A stretch of DNA of 64,000 nt from the NCBI RefSeq assembly GCF_008831285.2, contig NC_045138.2:3390143-3454142 (forward strand), read 5' to 3'. The stretch's first letter is position 1. Each line of letters opens with the position of its first letter. The DNA comes from Nymphaea colorata. Taxonomy: Eukaryota > Streptophyta > Magnoliopsida > Nymphaeales > Nymphaeaceae. The notes beneath the pieces were generated by a model that was not told the DNA's origin, did no database searches, and saw only the letters and a list, made by a program, of their open reading frames with translations. The translations under genes were made by a program, and so were the position numbers. This document shows positions 13,501 to 25,500 of this stretch, one piece after another.

Positions 13501-16499
13501 GAGAATTACGGATTAAACGTTTTGATGTGATGTAAAATACTTAAGTTTAGACTTTACTTTATTTTGCCAAAGTTGACAGTGAACAACTTCGCCTTAAACG
13601 TTTTGTTGTGATGTAAAATACTTTAAGTTTAGACTTTATTTTATTAATGTGTCGTTACTTATGAACGATAAATCATGAATGCTCATTATGTGTGTAAGTT
13701 TTTTATATAAAACACATTCTTCTTTATTTTTCAAGATTTTTCTAAATTTTATCTATTTCTCCTGATTTTAAGTCATAAAAATAAATTTATGATACGCATA
13801 TAGATCGGCCTGATGGATATGCGTTATGATATGCCTTTATAACATTGGTTAGAACCACTCCCTCCCCGCACCCCCTCCCCCTCCCCCTCCTCCCTGCTTG
13901 TTTTTCCCAACCTAAAAACCATGGATTTCATCGCTTTTGAGGATTTGAAATCCATGGTCTTAAAATGTGAGGTTTGATAAAACCATGGATTTGTCAGCAT
14001 ATCCAACCATTGGATCTTGAATGCAGAGCTATCAATCAGCCTTAAGGAATATAGAAAAAAGAAAAGAAAATGAGTGGGAGACTATTTCACACAAACTTGT
14101 CTGGAAGGGCACCATACCTGTGTCGTTGGGGCTGGGAACAAGTGTAGGTGCTAGGCATGGCTTGGACAAAGCAAATTGATATTTATTATTTTTTGGCCTA
14201 CTTTAGCATTTGTGCTTATTAATTTATATTTCATGTGGGTATATGTGCTTGTTTGTTTATGCATGTGCATGTGTGTATAGTTGTGCCCCTCACCCAAGTT
14301 TTTTTTAAAATGCTTCACCATTATTTACATCCATATCACCAACCATGTAACATAGGTGAGATGAGAATTTTCAATTTTTTTCATGGATATTTGAGAGCAA
14401 AACAAAGTTAAATGCAGATAAGGTCAAGAAGATAACAAAGAGAGGGAAGGTTCCAAACCATGCTGCCTTTTCCCATTTATTTTGGTGATCATACCATTTA
14501 AGCAGTCAACAGCCATGCCGATTCTTCAAAAGAAATTATTGCAGTTCAACAACGAAAGCCAAGCACATGAGAGTACCTCAAGAGGGTGTATACCTCTAAG
14601 AACGTGTCTCATAAGTTTTATCCTTAAAACACGAGATATAACATCTGATAAGGAGATATAGTTATAAGAAAGTAATTTACTAAATTATCATCCATAATTA
14701 AAAGAATACTTTTTCAATTTCATAAACGGGCATAGGCCTTAGTTTGAGAAAACAAATCTACTCCCATGTCCGCCCTCACTCCTCTGTCTCAAGAAGATAC
14801 TATCACTAAGGTTAGTGGCCAGGAAACCTGCCATAACATGAAGCAAGAGACTATGTCTTGCCTGTTTTGTCGCCTAACATGTCATATAAAGGCTAGGGAA
14901 CATAACAAATATCAAGGTCAAGGGAAAGATTATGGCAAGAGGAGGATCATATGCCATTTTAAAGTTGCAAGAGTCAAGTCTATCATAAAACCTCAACACC
15001 AAATTCAATAATTGGAGCTACGTCTGCCACGTAATTAATGGAAGCATTGCAACCACTTTTAAGCTAATATCTGAATATTTTGATTAAATCACTATAGATA
15101 ATATTTTCATGAAAGGTACTATGGGAGAAGAACTTTTGGAGGGAAATGAATAAAAGAAGGTTGAACCTCTTATAGCAGCCATGGAAGATCCCATCCTTGG
15201 TGCCACATAAGTCACATTGATATGGGTATAATTCAGGTACGGGTACGGAGATATGGGTACAGATATGGTAACTTTAAAATGTGGGTACAGGCCCACAGGG
15301 ATTCGGCATGATATATATGTGCAAAATAACACACCAAAAACATCAAAATCAAAGCAACATTTAAATAAACAAGTGATATTAATAGAAACATTATATTTTA
15401 ATGAAAAATAACTCCAAAACTGAGTTAGAAAAAACTAAATTGAGTAAAACAATGTAGTTTGGATCAGCTTTGAGCTAATCCCAAGTGTGTCCAAGTACCC
15501 ACTTAGGTACGGGTATGGCAACACAGGTACATGAGCCTCACTGAAGTACCCATGTGACTTAGGGTGCCTCCTTCAATAGACCAATAAAACCGTAACTTTG
15601 ATTACTGGTCCAACCAGGGAATTGGAGTGTGTTGTGACCCTCATAGATGATGCCTCCTCCAATTAATGAAGACCTCACTGGAGCTGACTACCATATCAAG
15701 AGGAAGGGGTGATGAGAGAGCAGATAGCTTTAGAATGTTCAAAGAGTAAAGAAGTTGAAATAGAGTATGGTTGCCTTCCAAGCGAAGACTCGAGGATTGG
15801 TAGATCTTGGATCTGAAGTGGTGAGAACATGAAGCTTTAGTCCCTACCACAACTCATGAAGAATGTCGTGTTTATGGAGTGCAAATCACAAACGCTACTA
15901 GATCTTGCCTAATTGAAACTGCTCATGTCTCAAAGTAAGGAACACCCCTGTCATCAACAGCTAAAACACAGCCATATAACCCCATAACAGAGATAACTCT
16001 ATCTAACTGCTTTTGCCTCTAAAGCCAAACATCCTTCCAGTGCCACCTGTGGGGTCACTATTAGCCACCACTATAGACAGACAGAGAGAGAGAGGGAGAG
16101 AGAGAACCTAAGGCCATTGCCAAGACAAAGGTGACCCTATAGTCACAAATATCGCATTTTATTAAAAAAAACGATAAATACGTTAAATATGACTCGGCCG
16201 AAAAAAATGTCAACAAAAACGCGCCTTTTCGACTTTCGTAAAAGATGCCAGAAAATAAAAAAGCGAAAAAAACACATTTTTTTTCTTGTTTCTTTTACTG
16301 CATGTTAGAATTTTTTTTTTTAAAGTGTTCAGCCAGATCATAAGTTTCTACTTTTTAAATGTATTACAGAAGATAGGGAGATGATTAACCAGAAAATTAA
16401 GCGTAACAAAGAAGAGAGATAGCAGAAAGGTGCATGTAGTAATGGAGATTAATCATATAATAACGAGATGGTTAACTAGAAAATTAAATGCAATAAAGA

Positions 16500-16533
<34 letters not shown>

Positions 16534-19500
16534 CCCAGCTGCTCCTCAATTAAGGAAACCCTAATCCCATAACATTAACCCTTCGTTAACTCAGCTTTTA
16601 TATCAGGTGGCTGAGTAAATTGGGCCTAGCATGAGAACCAACAAAATTGATTGCATCGTAATCCTATACATGGCTATTATTTACTTTTAATCTACTATTT
16701 TTCACCAACATGCTATCACGTTTATGATTTTATCTAATCACTTTTCAATGTTATATTATTAATTTTTTATTTATTTTACCTTAAACTAATTTTTATGGTT
16801 TTCAATTTTTTAAAAAAATTTCCATATATTTTCTCGAGAAATAAAACTTTGCCATATTATACCCAAGAAATAACTCACTGTATAATACCCATAAACAATA
16901 GTGACAATGCCCTACACTCTTAGTTGACCGAGCTGGGAGGGCGGACGATGAACAGAGCACCGAGTCGTCCCTGGACTTGGATTTCTTATCTGACAACGAC
17001 GTCCCGGCGGACCTGGAGGAGCTCCTCATGTCCCTCACCGGCGATCCCCTCACGGCAAAGATCGCCTGCGTGGTTTCGGATGCGGTTGACGAAGCGGCGG
17101 GGGTCGCCGACAGACGGCCGGCCTTGCGGAGATCGGTGATGATCTGGCTGATGGAGGCCGGCTTGAATGCGGGGATTTGCAAGGTCAAGTGGGATAAATC
17201 CGGCGGGTTGACGCCCGGCAGCTACGAGTACATCGACGTGCTGGTGGAGAGAGACGGGGATCATGAGCAGTGGAGGTACGTCGTCGACGTGGACTTCGCC
17301 GGTGAGTTCGAGATCGCTCGGCCGACGAAGCAGTACGACAGGATCCTGGCCGCCCTGCCCCGGGTCCTTGTCTCCCGACCGGAGGAACTCCGCCAGATCG
17401 TGGACTCCGTGTCTGAGGCCGCAAAGAAATCGATGAAGGCGAAGGGACTGGACCTTCCCCGTGGCGGAAGAGCCGCTACATGCAGGCCAAGTGGTTCGGC
17501 CCCTACCGGCGGACCGCTGTTAAGGCGTCGCCTAGGCGTGGACTAGTTGTTAGTCCACATCCCACACCTAAGTCCATCACTTAGGCATGGGGTGTGGGTT
17601 TAGCGTGTAGGTTGTTGCCTAGGCGCGCCTAGGTGTTAGATATCGGGTATGGGATCAAGGGTCAGGTCCACTGGACTGACCCGATAACATACTTAAATAG
17701 GGGGAACGGCCAGAAGGGAGGGTCATTGCAGCTGTAAGAGAGTTCTACCTCTGGGAGGAAGAAGCCCTAATCTGGGATTACGGCGTGGGTGTGTGTGTCA
17801 TCGTGGGTTTCTTGTAAAAGGGACTGGTGAGTTAGCAGGGCCTAACACTAGGCTGGACTAGTCGTGCAGACGCCTAGTCCATTTAGAAGTTTGGGTGACT
17901 TTAGCCTCTGATACTTTATTTGTTTTGCTTCCCAAGACCTGTTATCCCTTGAGTTTAGCATAATTTTATTGCAGAGAGTCTGATTTGACCCCATGGTTGC
18001 AAATTTTATGTTGAAAACAGAGAATTTTTACTATAAGTTATCTTAGAAAATTACAATTTGTGCAGAAATTAGATTGCTTGCAATGCATATCTTTTACCTG
18101 AATTAATTGAGATACGATTGTAGGTGTGATTTGAGTAATGCTAATGTATGCATTAGACAGCTTAAGTCAAAGTCATGTAGGCGTCTTTTACAGTCTTCCA
18201 AATTTGTTCATATTCAGTTGCCATCCACTATAGGTCCACTTTAGAGCGCATAAATTTCAAAGTAGGTATTATTTTGGTTATTTTCTGTTTCATGTATATT
18301 GTTTAGAGGTCAATTTCAGTTCTACAATGAGAAGTCTATCATCTCGTTTAAATTCAATGCATGAAACATTTTATTTAGCTGTTTTATAAGTTGATTTTGA
18401 CTAATCCTAGCTTGTTAACACATAAAACATAAATCACATTATAGAATTAAAAATAACTAAGCAAAATTGCAACAATTTTTGGATGCCTTTTTAGGCTAGG
18501 CGCGCCTAGCCACCTTGACAACTAAGCCTACATAAGATATCCTCAAGTGCAGGGTTAGGCAGTCTTGCTAGTCTTCACCCCGTCCACCCTTAGATAAAGA
18601 GATACATATACAATGAAAAAATTTATTGAGCACTTAAATGTCGTTCTAAAAGCAACTTGAAACAACATATATGTGGTTCCAAACACTACCTAGAGGATCT
18701 GTTCCACAAGCCACTTTTTAAACTTTAACTAACATGTGAATTATTTATGGCTCTTAGATTTGAGTCCTGCAGTTCATATGACCCCAAATAAAGATATTTT
18801 TTACCAAAAATGAAAATAGTATGTTTATGTCTCCTAGACCCCAACTATGGGTGTGACATCACTTTTCATCAAATAAGATGTTCAATGCAATCTTGTTGGT
18901 CTAGGAAGTTGAATGGAGAAGTGATGCAATAAAAATTAAGATTAAGAAATCTTAATCCAACTGCATCCACAACTAAACTAAGACTAAACTAAAACTAAAC
19001 TTAAACTAACAAAAAACTTAAGCAAAGATCAAACGAACAAGAAGAACAGAAAACTAAGAAAACTTGCATTTCATTTTTTTTCCACTGATTGACTGCAAAA
19101 TGATCCAATGCCCCCTTATATAGAGAAAGGGATGGACTGCGGATCTGGATCCATTTACAAATACTAAAAATTCTAATTGGGTCCAATTACAAAATTTTGG
19201 TTATGCTTTCATCTTGCATCAGACTCCCCTAGTTGGAGAAGGGCCGCCCTCGACGAGTTTAAATCTTTCATTCTGCCAAAATTATTCTTCACCTTAGAGA
19301 GGTTGAATAAGGTTTGGATCTGCTGAACAAAAAGGACCCATTGCTCCCCTAGTTGGTGGTCCGCACACTTCATCTAAAGATGTTCAAGGTGGTTGCTTAG
19401 GTGGTGGCTTCGGAGAAGGAACGCGAGCTTGGACTTGGTTCTGGAGCGACCCCGCACCGGATCCAGCTAAAGAAAGTGGAAGAAATGAGATTGGGTCCGG

Positions 19501-22500
19501 ATCCAAATCCTTGAACCAGGAGACTGAGCGATACAGGTTCAAACCGGGTCCAAAACCTGGTTCCGCTTGAACCGGTCCCAAAAGGAACCGGCCCAAACCC
19601 TCGAGCGCAGCTAGAGTTCTCCCCCTTTCGTCTGAGCGAAAGAGGGGAAACCAGCGGCAGGGGGAGGGGCGCCCACCATCCCCACCCGTAATGATGGTGG
19701 GTGATCTGCGGTGGCGGGCTGCTCTCCCTCGGGCCACGCTCAGTAGTGGGGGGTAGGGCGATGGGCGGCGGCTGGTCGGACGGTGGCGCCACTAGATTTT
19801 TCTCCTCCGAAAATACAGAGCAGCCGACGACGTTCCTTGCTCCACCACCGACCGGCAAAGTCTGCCACACCTCTCCCTGCGCGCTGAAAGGACCCAAAGT
19901 CGACAGCGCTCCCATCGCCGGACATGGTGTCTTCATCTTCTCTCTGGTGGGCAGACCCACGAAGGATGAGATTCCTGCTTGACGATAGGAGGAGGGCGCG
20001 ACTTGTTCACCCCCTCCTCCAAGCGATAGCATGGGAGCTCCGGTGGAGATTCTTGGCGTCGGGTCTGCTACATACACCGGTAACAAAGCTCCAGCAGGAA
20101 CACCTTCCCTCGGGATGTGTCTGGCTTTTTTTGCAGCAGGAAATGCCTGGTAGCTTTGTGTGTTAATTTGTGTCTGCTGCAGGAACAAGCATAGAATTTC
20201 TTTGATCTCATCTTTGAACTCATTCTTGAATTCAAGGAGCCTTTCGTCCATTCTCTTGCTTGCAGCAACAAGGTCTCGCCTGATGTGGGCGATCTCAATC
20301 CATGTTTTGCCAAAGTCTGTTGTACGTTTTCTTGATTTTTCTCTTCACACTGCATGATTTTTGCAGGATTTTTTTCATTTACATTGGATGCAAACTCTGC
20401 AACTTGTTTTCCTGTAGCAGTAGAGCCTTTTGCCTTTTCCTTTTCCTTTGCTTCTTTTGTATCCATGGCACAATAGGGCAGGGACGAGCCTCGCTCTGAT
20501 ACTAATTTGATGCAATAAAAATTAAGATTAAGAAATCCTAATCCAACTTCATCCACAACTAAACTAAGACTAAACTAAAACTAAACTTAAACTAACTAAA
20601 AACTCAAGCAAAGATCAAACGAACAAGAAGAACAGAAAACTTGCATTTCATTTCTTTTCCACTGATTGACTGCAAAATGATCCAATGCCCCCTTATATAG
20701 AGAAAGGGATGGACTGCGGATCTGGATCCATTTACAAATACTAAAAATTCTAATGGGGTCCAATTACAAAATTTTGGTTATGCTTTCATCTTGCATCAAG
20801 AAGGGTCTAGGAAAGGAGGTTCTTGCTACATGAATTTTTTCAGCATATTTTGAAGAGCATTTTCTGTGGCGTGGCCTGATATGAAGTTATAAATGTTTGA
20901 GACAAATAGGGCTGCTCAACGAGTCGAGCTAACTAGCACTCAACTCGAATTCGCTCAATAAACTAGACTCGCGCTCGACTCGTTTAATAAACGAGTTGAG
21001 TTTAAGTGAAGAATGAACTCGACCACATAAACGAGTTGAGCTCAAGTTAAGCAAGCTCGGGTCGGTTAAACTCGAGTAAGCTCAAAACAGAAAATACATA
21101 ACACAAAAGTTAGATGGTTCACATGGGTATGCACGCAACTGTGGGGTTCAATGTTGAAATCACAATTTCGCCTCTTTCTTTAAAAACTCAATTTGATATT
21201 GAAATGCTCGATTTGGCTCGAGCCTAATCGACCCAAGTTGAAGTTTTAAGAGCTTGAGCCGAATCAAGTTCGAGCTAATGAAGTCGAACTCGGCTCAAGC
21301 TTGAGCCGACCTTGAGTTTTTCTGAAGATACTCGAGCCGATTGTATTTACAAGAAGAAACAAAATGATGTTCAAAATTCCTTGGAAAGAACTCCTCAAAT
21401 CGATCAACCAAATCAACCTACAACTACAAGATTTGAAAGAGTAGCAAACTTCCTAGCAAATTCATCTCTATGCTTCCCTCTCTCCTCGGTTAAGGTTCCT
21501 TATAAATAACCAGCCTCAACTAAGCTAGAAAATGCTTCTCTCCCTTATGCAACCAAGTACTAGAAGTTGTTGGGACAAAGATAAAATTGATAATGAAATT
21601 CTCCTACTTAACCCAACTCTCTCCGACAAGTTAGTTGGCTATCCAATGTAGTTGAGCACCAGTAGGTCTGACAATGGACATGCACTACTTAGTGCAAGCT
21701 AGTTCCAACACGTGCACCTATATCAATTAATATTTAGGTAGTTCTCATACCACACGGTGCACCAAAAAGCTGACTAACGGGGAAATTTTTTCTTTCATTG
21801 TCTTCTTTAAATTTGATTGCAAAACAGAGATTCTAATTGGGAGCGGATCCAAATTTGAGACACTCAACATAAAGAATTCCATATTTTTTGGAGACTTTCT
21901 TATCTCTCAAAAATGCAAGAAAAGACAAAAGGTTTCCCTTTTGTCTATAGAAATAGAATATGGAGACTCATTGGCCAGTACGATGGAGATTGTTTGGTTG
22001 AGCCAGTTCCTGAAACATATGCACATTTATGTGAAGGAGCTCACAAAACTACGTTTTGATAACAAAAGCACCATCAGTAATGCTTGCAAGTTGCAAGCAT
22101 ATGCTACCTAAATGCATCGAACACATTAGGATGGATCCTCATTGTGTCAAAAGAGAATTTAAAAACGTTGATCTGCCGTATGTCAATTCAGTATTATGCT
22201 GGCAAACTTTTCACCAAGGCTATGCACCCAGATCTTAGTTCCTTCTTAGCAAACTCTTGGTGTTAGCACCACAAGCTTGAGGGCTGTCAAAACATACATA
22301 TATCCTATGTCATATAGGTACGAGTATGGGTGCTGGTAAGGGGTGCCGGTTCAAACAAACAAATAACACTTCATGATTCAAAATTTATAGATTCTAAAGA
22401 AGAAACTATTGAACAAAACATGAAAACGCAGCTCCGTATGCATTTACTGGATACAAATGATGTAATAAAAAAAACTGAAACCCTAAATTTTGGAAAGGAA

Positions 22501-25500
22501 AGGACTGGTCAACTTTGACCGAATCCTAAATCGGATGGATACGGTCCCGTGTACATTGACCCTATCCAATACTGTTTGACCGGTAACCCAAGCCATACTC
22601 AGGACAGTACCAGTACCAGTGTCTTACCTAACCAGTAAGAGTATGCTGCCTTTACAGCAGTACCCGTGTGACAATGCATATATTATATAGCTTTTATGTA
22701 AGTACAATCATAAAAATTATACATATGCATATACTTAGGTATATTTTTATGTATCCATCAAGAATGTCGTTTGTCCAAGGCTAAACTGCCAGTTTGGGCA
22801 TCTCCAACAGCTCTCTAAACATAGCCATTTGAAACAGCAATGAAACAACAAAAATACTATTATCGACAACATAAAAAATATTCCACTGAATATTTTTATT
22901 TCAGTCCCTTGTAATAGCAGAGGTTGTGAAAGTGCACCAAATGTAACCTACGCATTTGATTAAGTATGGGTTAGGACTTAGGAATTTAGCCTAGGTGCGT
23001 CTACAAGGTTTCCATGGGACTTAAAAAATCAGGAGCCTGCAATATCACAAAATTTTCGACAAAGAGTAACTACGTTAGGAAAAACACAATAAAATGTAAA
23101 GGGATTAATCTATGGGACATGGTTGTGGATGTGAGCATTATTTGGGAAATATCATCATATTAAAGCTTGAAACCACAAAGAAAAAATACAATATCATGTC
23201 ATTTCAAATTTTCAATACTACTCATGGTGAAAGTACAACAATGATCCCACATGGATGCATGGATTATAAAGACCTTAGGTTATGTTCATGAACATAAACG
23301 TGATGTTCCATAACATCATGGTGGTGATTCAGAATTCTTTTAGTTTAGAACCTACGGTATTGAAGCAATAGTGTGTGTTCTTATTCTTAATTATATCTAG
23401 CTTCTTTTCTTTCCCATTTTCTCGTTCCTTGTCCTCTTAGTAAAACCTAGAATGGTCAAACAATATATCCAAAGAACAGGAACCCCCACTGATCTCTGAC
23501 CAAAACATTGGAACTTTTACCTCAAACATCCCATTGTTTATTAGCTAGCTGGATAGAGTATCTGAACAAAATTAGGACAGAACCACCATCTACTGTCACC
23601 TACACTTAACTTTGATTTATGGAAAAACAGTTTTTCCCCAGACCTATCAGTGTTGAAAAGCTTTAGGACCAGTAAGAAAGCAAGGTCCACCAGAAAGTCT
23701 ATCAGGCTCTTTCCAGTTACAAATGAAATACATGTGCCAGTTGACCATGTGGGTCCAACGTTCACCTGTCCACATAAAGATCGGCATCATCTGTTGAAGA
23801 TGGTAAATTCTACATGATCAAAGCTCTGCCACAAGTGAACAAGCAGGAATACACATATACACATGTACGTACACACAAGCACACACAGAGAAGCTTTCTA
23901 AGGGCAACTTACTTAAAGAAGTCAGATGAACTTGAAACAGGCTTTACAAGCATAAAAGAGACATTGTGCACCTCAGCTTTCAACAGAATCAACTCAATCC
24001 TACTCATGTCACAAACACAATCCATAGTGATGGAATCAAAATAATTCTTAAGACATGACAGTGTCTGCAGTCTTTCCAGTTTACTTGTAGAAAAAAACTT
24101 CGCATGCTGCAGACCACCCAAAAGCAGTCTCTATTACTCATGCATCTTCTTATGACACACAATATATGCCCTAAAAGCATGTCTACAATTAAAAATACTT
24201 ACAGCAGACCAATTTATTTATTCATTTTCTTCTACCAATTCACCATAAAGGCATAAACTCAATTTCTCTAAGCAATTTGATTTTTTTATCATGGAAAACA
24301 AAAGAAGAGGGCAAAAGAGAGCATGAATCAACATTTCTCATTAATTCACTGCACTAGATATACATATATTAAACATAAGCAGGGAAACAAAAGGAAGAAT
24401 TGGTTAGTGAGACATATTTCAAATCCACTGGCTTTAAGATGTACAAAGTCTATATCTTTAATAAACTTCCCATTTCATTAAAAAAGGAAAGAAATTCTAT
24501 AGAAGGCAAAGAAGAAAAAGAGGAAAGGAACATTTAATAATGCAGCATTCCGAGTCAATTGGCAATGTAAATTGCTCCACGCCAACACCTATGGTGGGCA
24601 AGTAACAAAAATATTATTTGAGCATTCATGGAAGTGCTGAAGATAAAGAGTACCTTATCATCATCATCTTTATCGAGCCATGTGTTTTGAATAATAACCA
24701 TAGGCGGCCAAACAATTTCATGATCAACTGATTGCTCTTTTAGTCCTTTCCACTTTGCAAACGTTTCACCAGCTGTAATTACTGAGGTTCCCCTCTTGGC
24801 TAACTCCTTCTCCAAGAGGTCAGCAAGTTTCCGGTGCAGCTTCACCCTTTGAGTCCCTTTTGTCTTAGCATGAGTCACGAGAGGCTGCATGCCCTTATAC
24901 CAATCAATGGCTCCAGGTCCACCCTGGCATGCAGGGCAGTGCCACTGCCTTGAAGGTTCATTTATCTGTTCAGCTGTCAAAGACTCCAAAGATTTAAAAA
25001 ATTTCTTGAACCACTTACTCTGCTTGATATTCTCATCATCCATTTCGTTATCATTAGAATCAGATTCTTCATCACTTAACAAGTCATAGTCACTGTCATC
25101 AAACTCTGCATCATCTTCTTCAGAACTCGCATTTGAATATGCCCCTGTGTCAGGTTGAGAATCACCTATTTGGTCCAGTTGCTCCTGAGGATGGAGCCCA
25201 ACATTGTCAACTGCTACAGAAGCTATGGTAGAATTAGCTGTTGGAATGCCTTGAGTTTCTCTCTTAGCCCACTGCCACCCATTCTGTAGAGGAGGAGGAA
25301 TACTAGGGGATGGAGCCATGTAACTGGATTGCCAATTGCTTCCTGAATTGGATATATGTGCCTTAACATTCCCCCTACCAGCTTGTTTAACAGAATCCAC
25401 CGGCTGGTTCTGCCAATTGTACCCAGCCCTTTGCGTGGTGTCATACTGTGCCCCAGTTTTTCCTGTGGCTGCAGCAGTTGTAGCTGTTTGCCTCTGTCCT

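Larger units (their letters stand above)
18922..20798 (-). mobile_element. Non-autonomous LTR retrotransposon (complete, 5-bp TSD)
   Basis: Two LTRs (18922-19221, 300 bp; 20508-20798, 291 bp) begin TGATGCAATAAAAATT and end CTTGCATCA. The insertion is bounded by a perfect AGAAG duplication (18917-18921 and 20799-20803). On the minus strand the 5' LTR is followed by a primer-binding site containing GTATCAGAGC (20493-20502), typical for initiator tRNA-Met. The 3' LTR is preceded by a polypurine tract AGGGGAG (about 19223-19229). The LTRs differ at few sites plus a roughly 9-bp indel near 19053, so the insertion is fairly recent. Only 1.29 kb lies inside, with no protease, RT or integrase, so mobility would need another element's proteins. 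Confidence 0.92.
11991..24653 (-). other. Very large SGS3 intron 1 (within coding region)
   Basis: The donor is AAG|GTACTC (exon end 24654) and the acceptor TTGCAG|TGG (exon start 11990), both on the minus strand. The flanking peptides DKDDDDK and WIGMGNQ are contiguous in the family, so no exon is missing in between. The intron holds tandem repeats (13018, 13513), MITE-like repeats (15199, 20907, 22311), a DUF506-bearing TIR element (16919-18526), an LTR retrotransposon (18922-20798) and a copia remnant (21955-22300). I see nothing recognisable in 12000-13000, 14000-14750, 15570-16100 and 22700-24550 beyond AT-rich sequence and short simple repeats. Confidence 0.88.

Noticed and set aside
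14766-15011. Frame with a CLFC...CHIKA motif resembling a degenerate copia gag zinc knuckle
   Set aside because: The key Gly and last Cys of the knuckle are absent and no neighbouring copia domain could be aligned, so it is only a weak resemblance.
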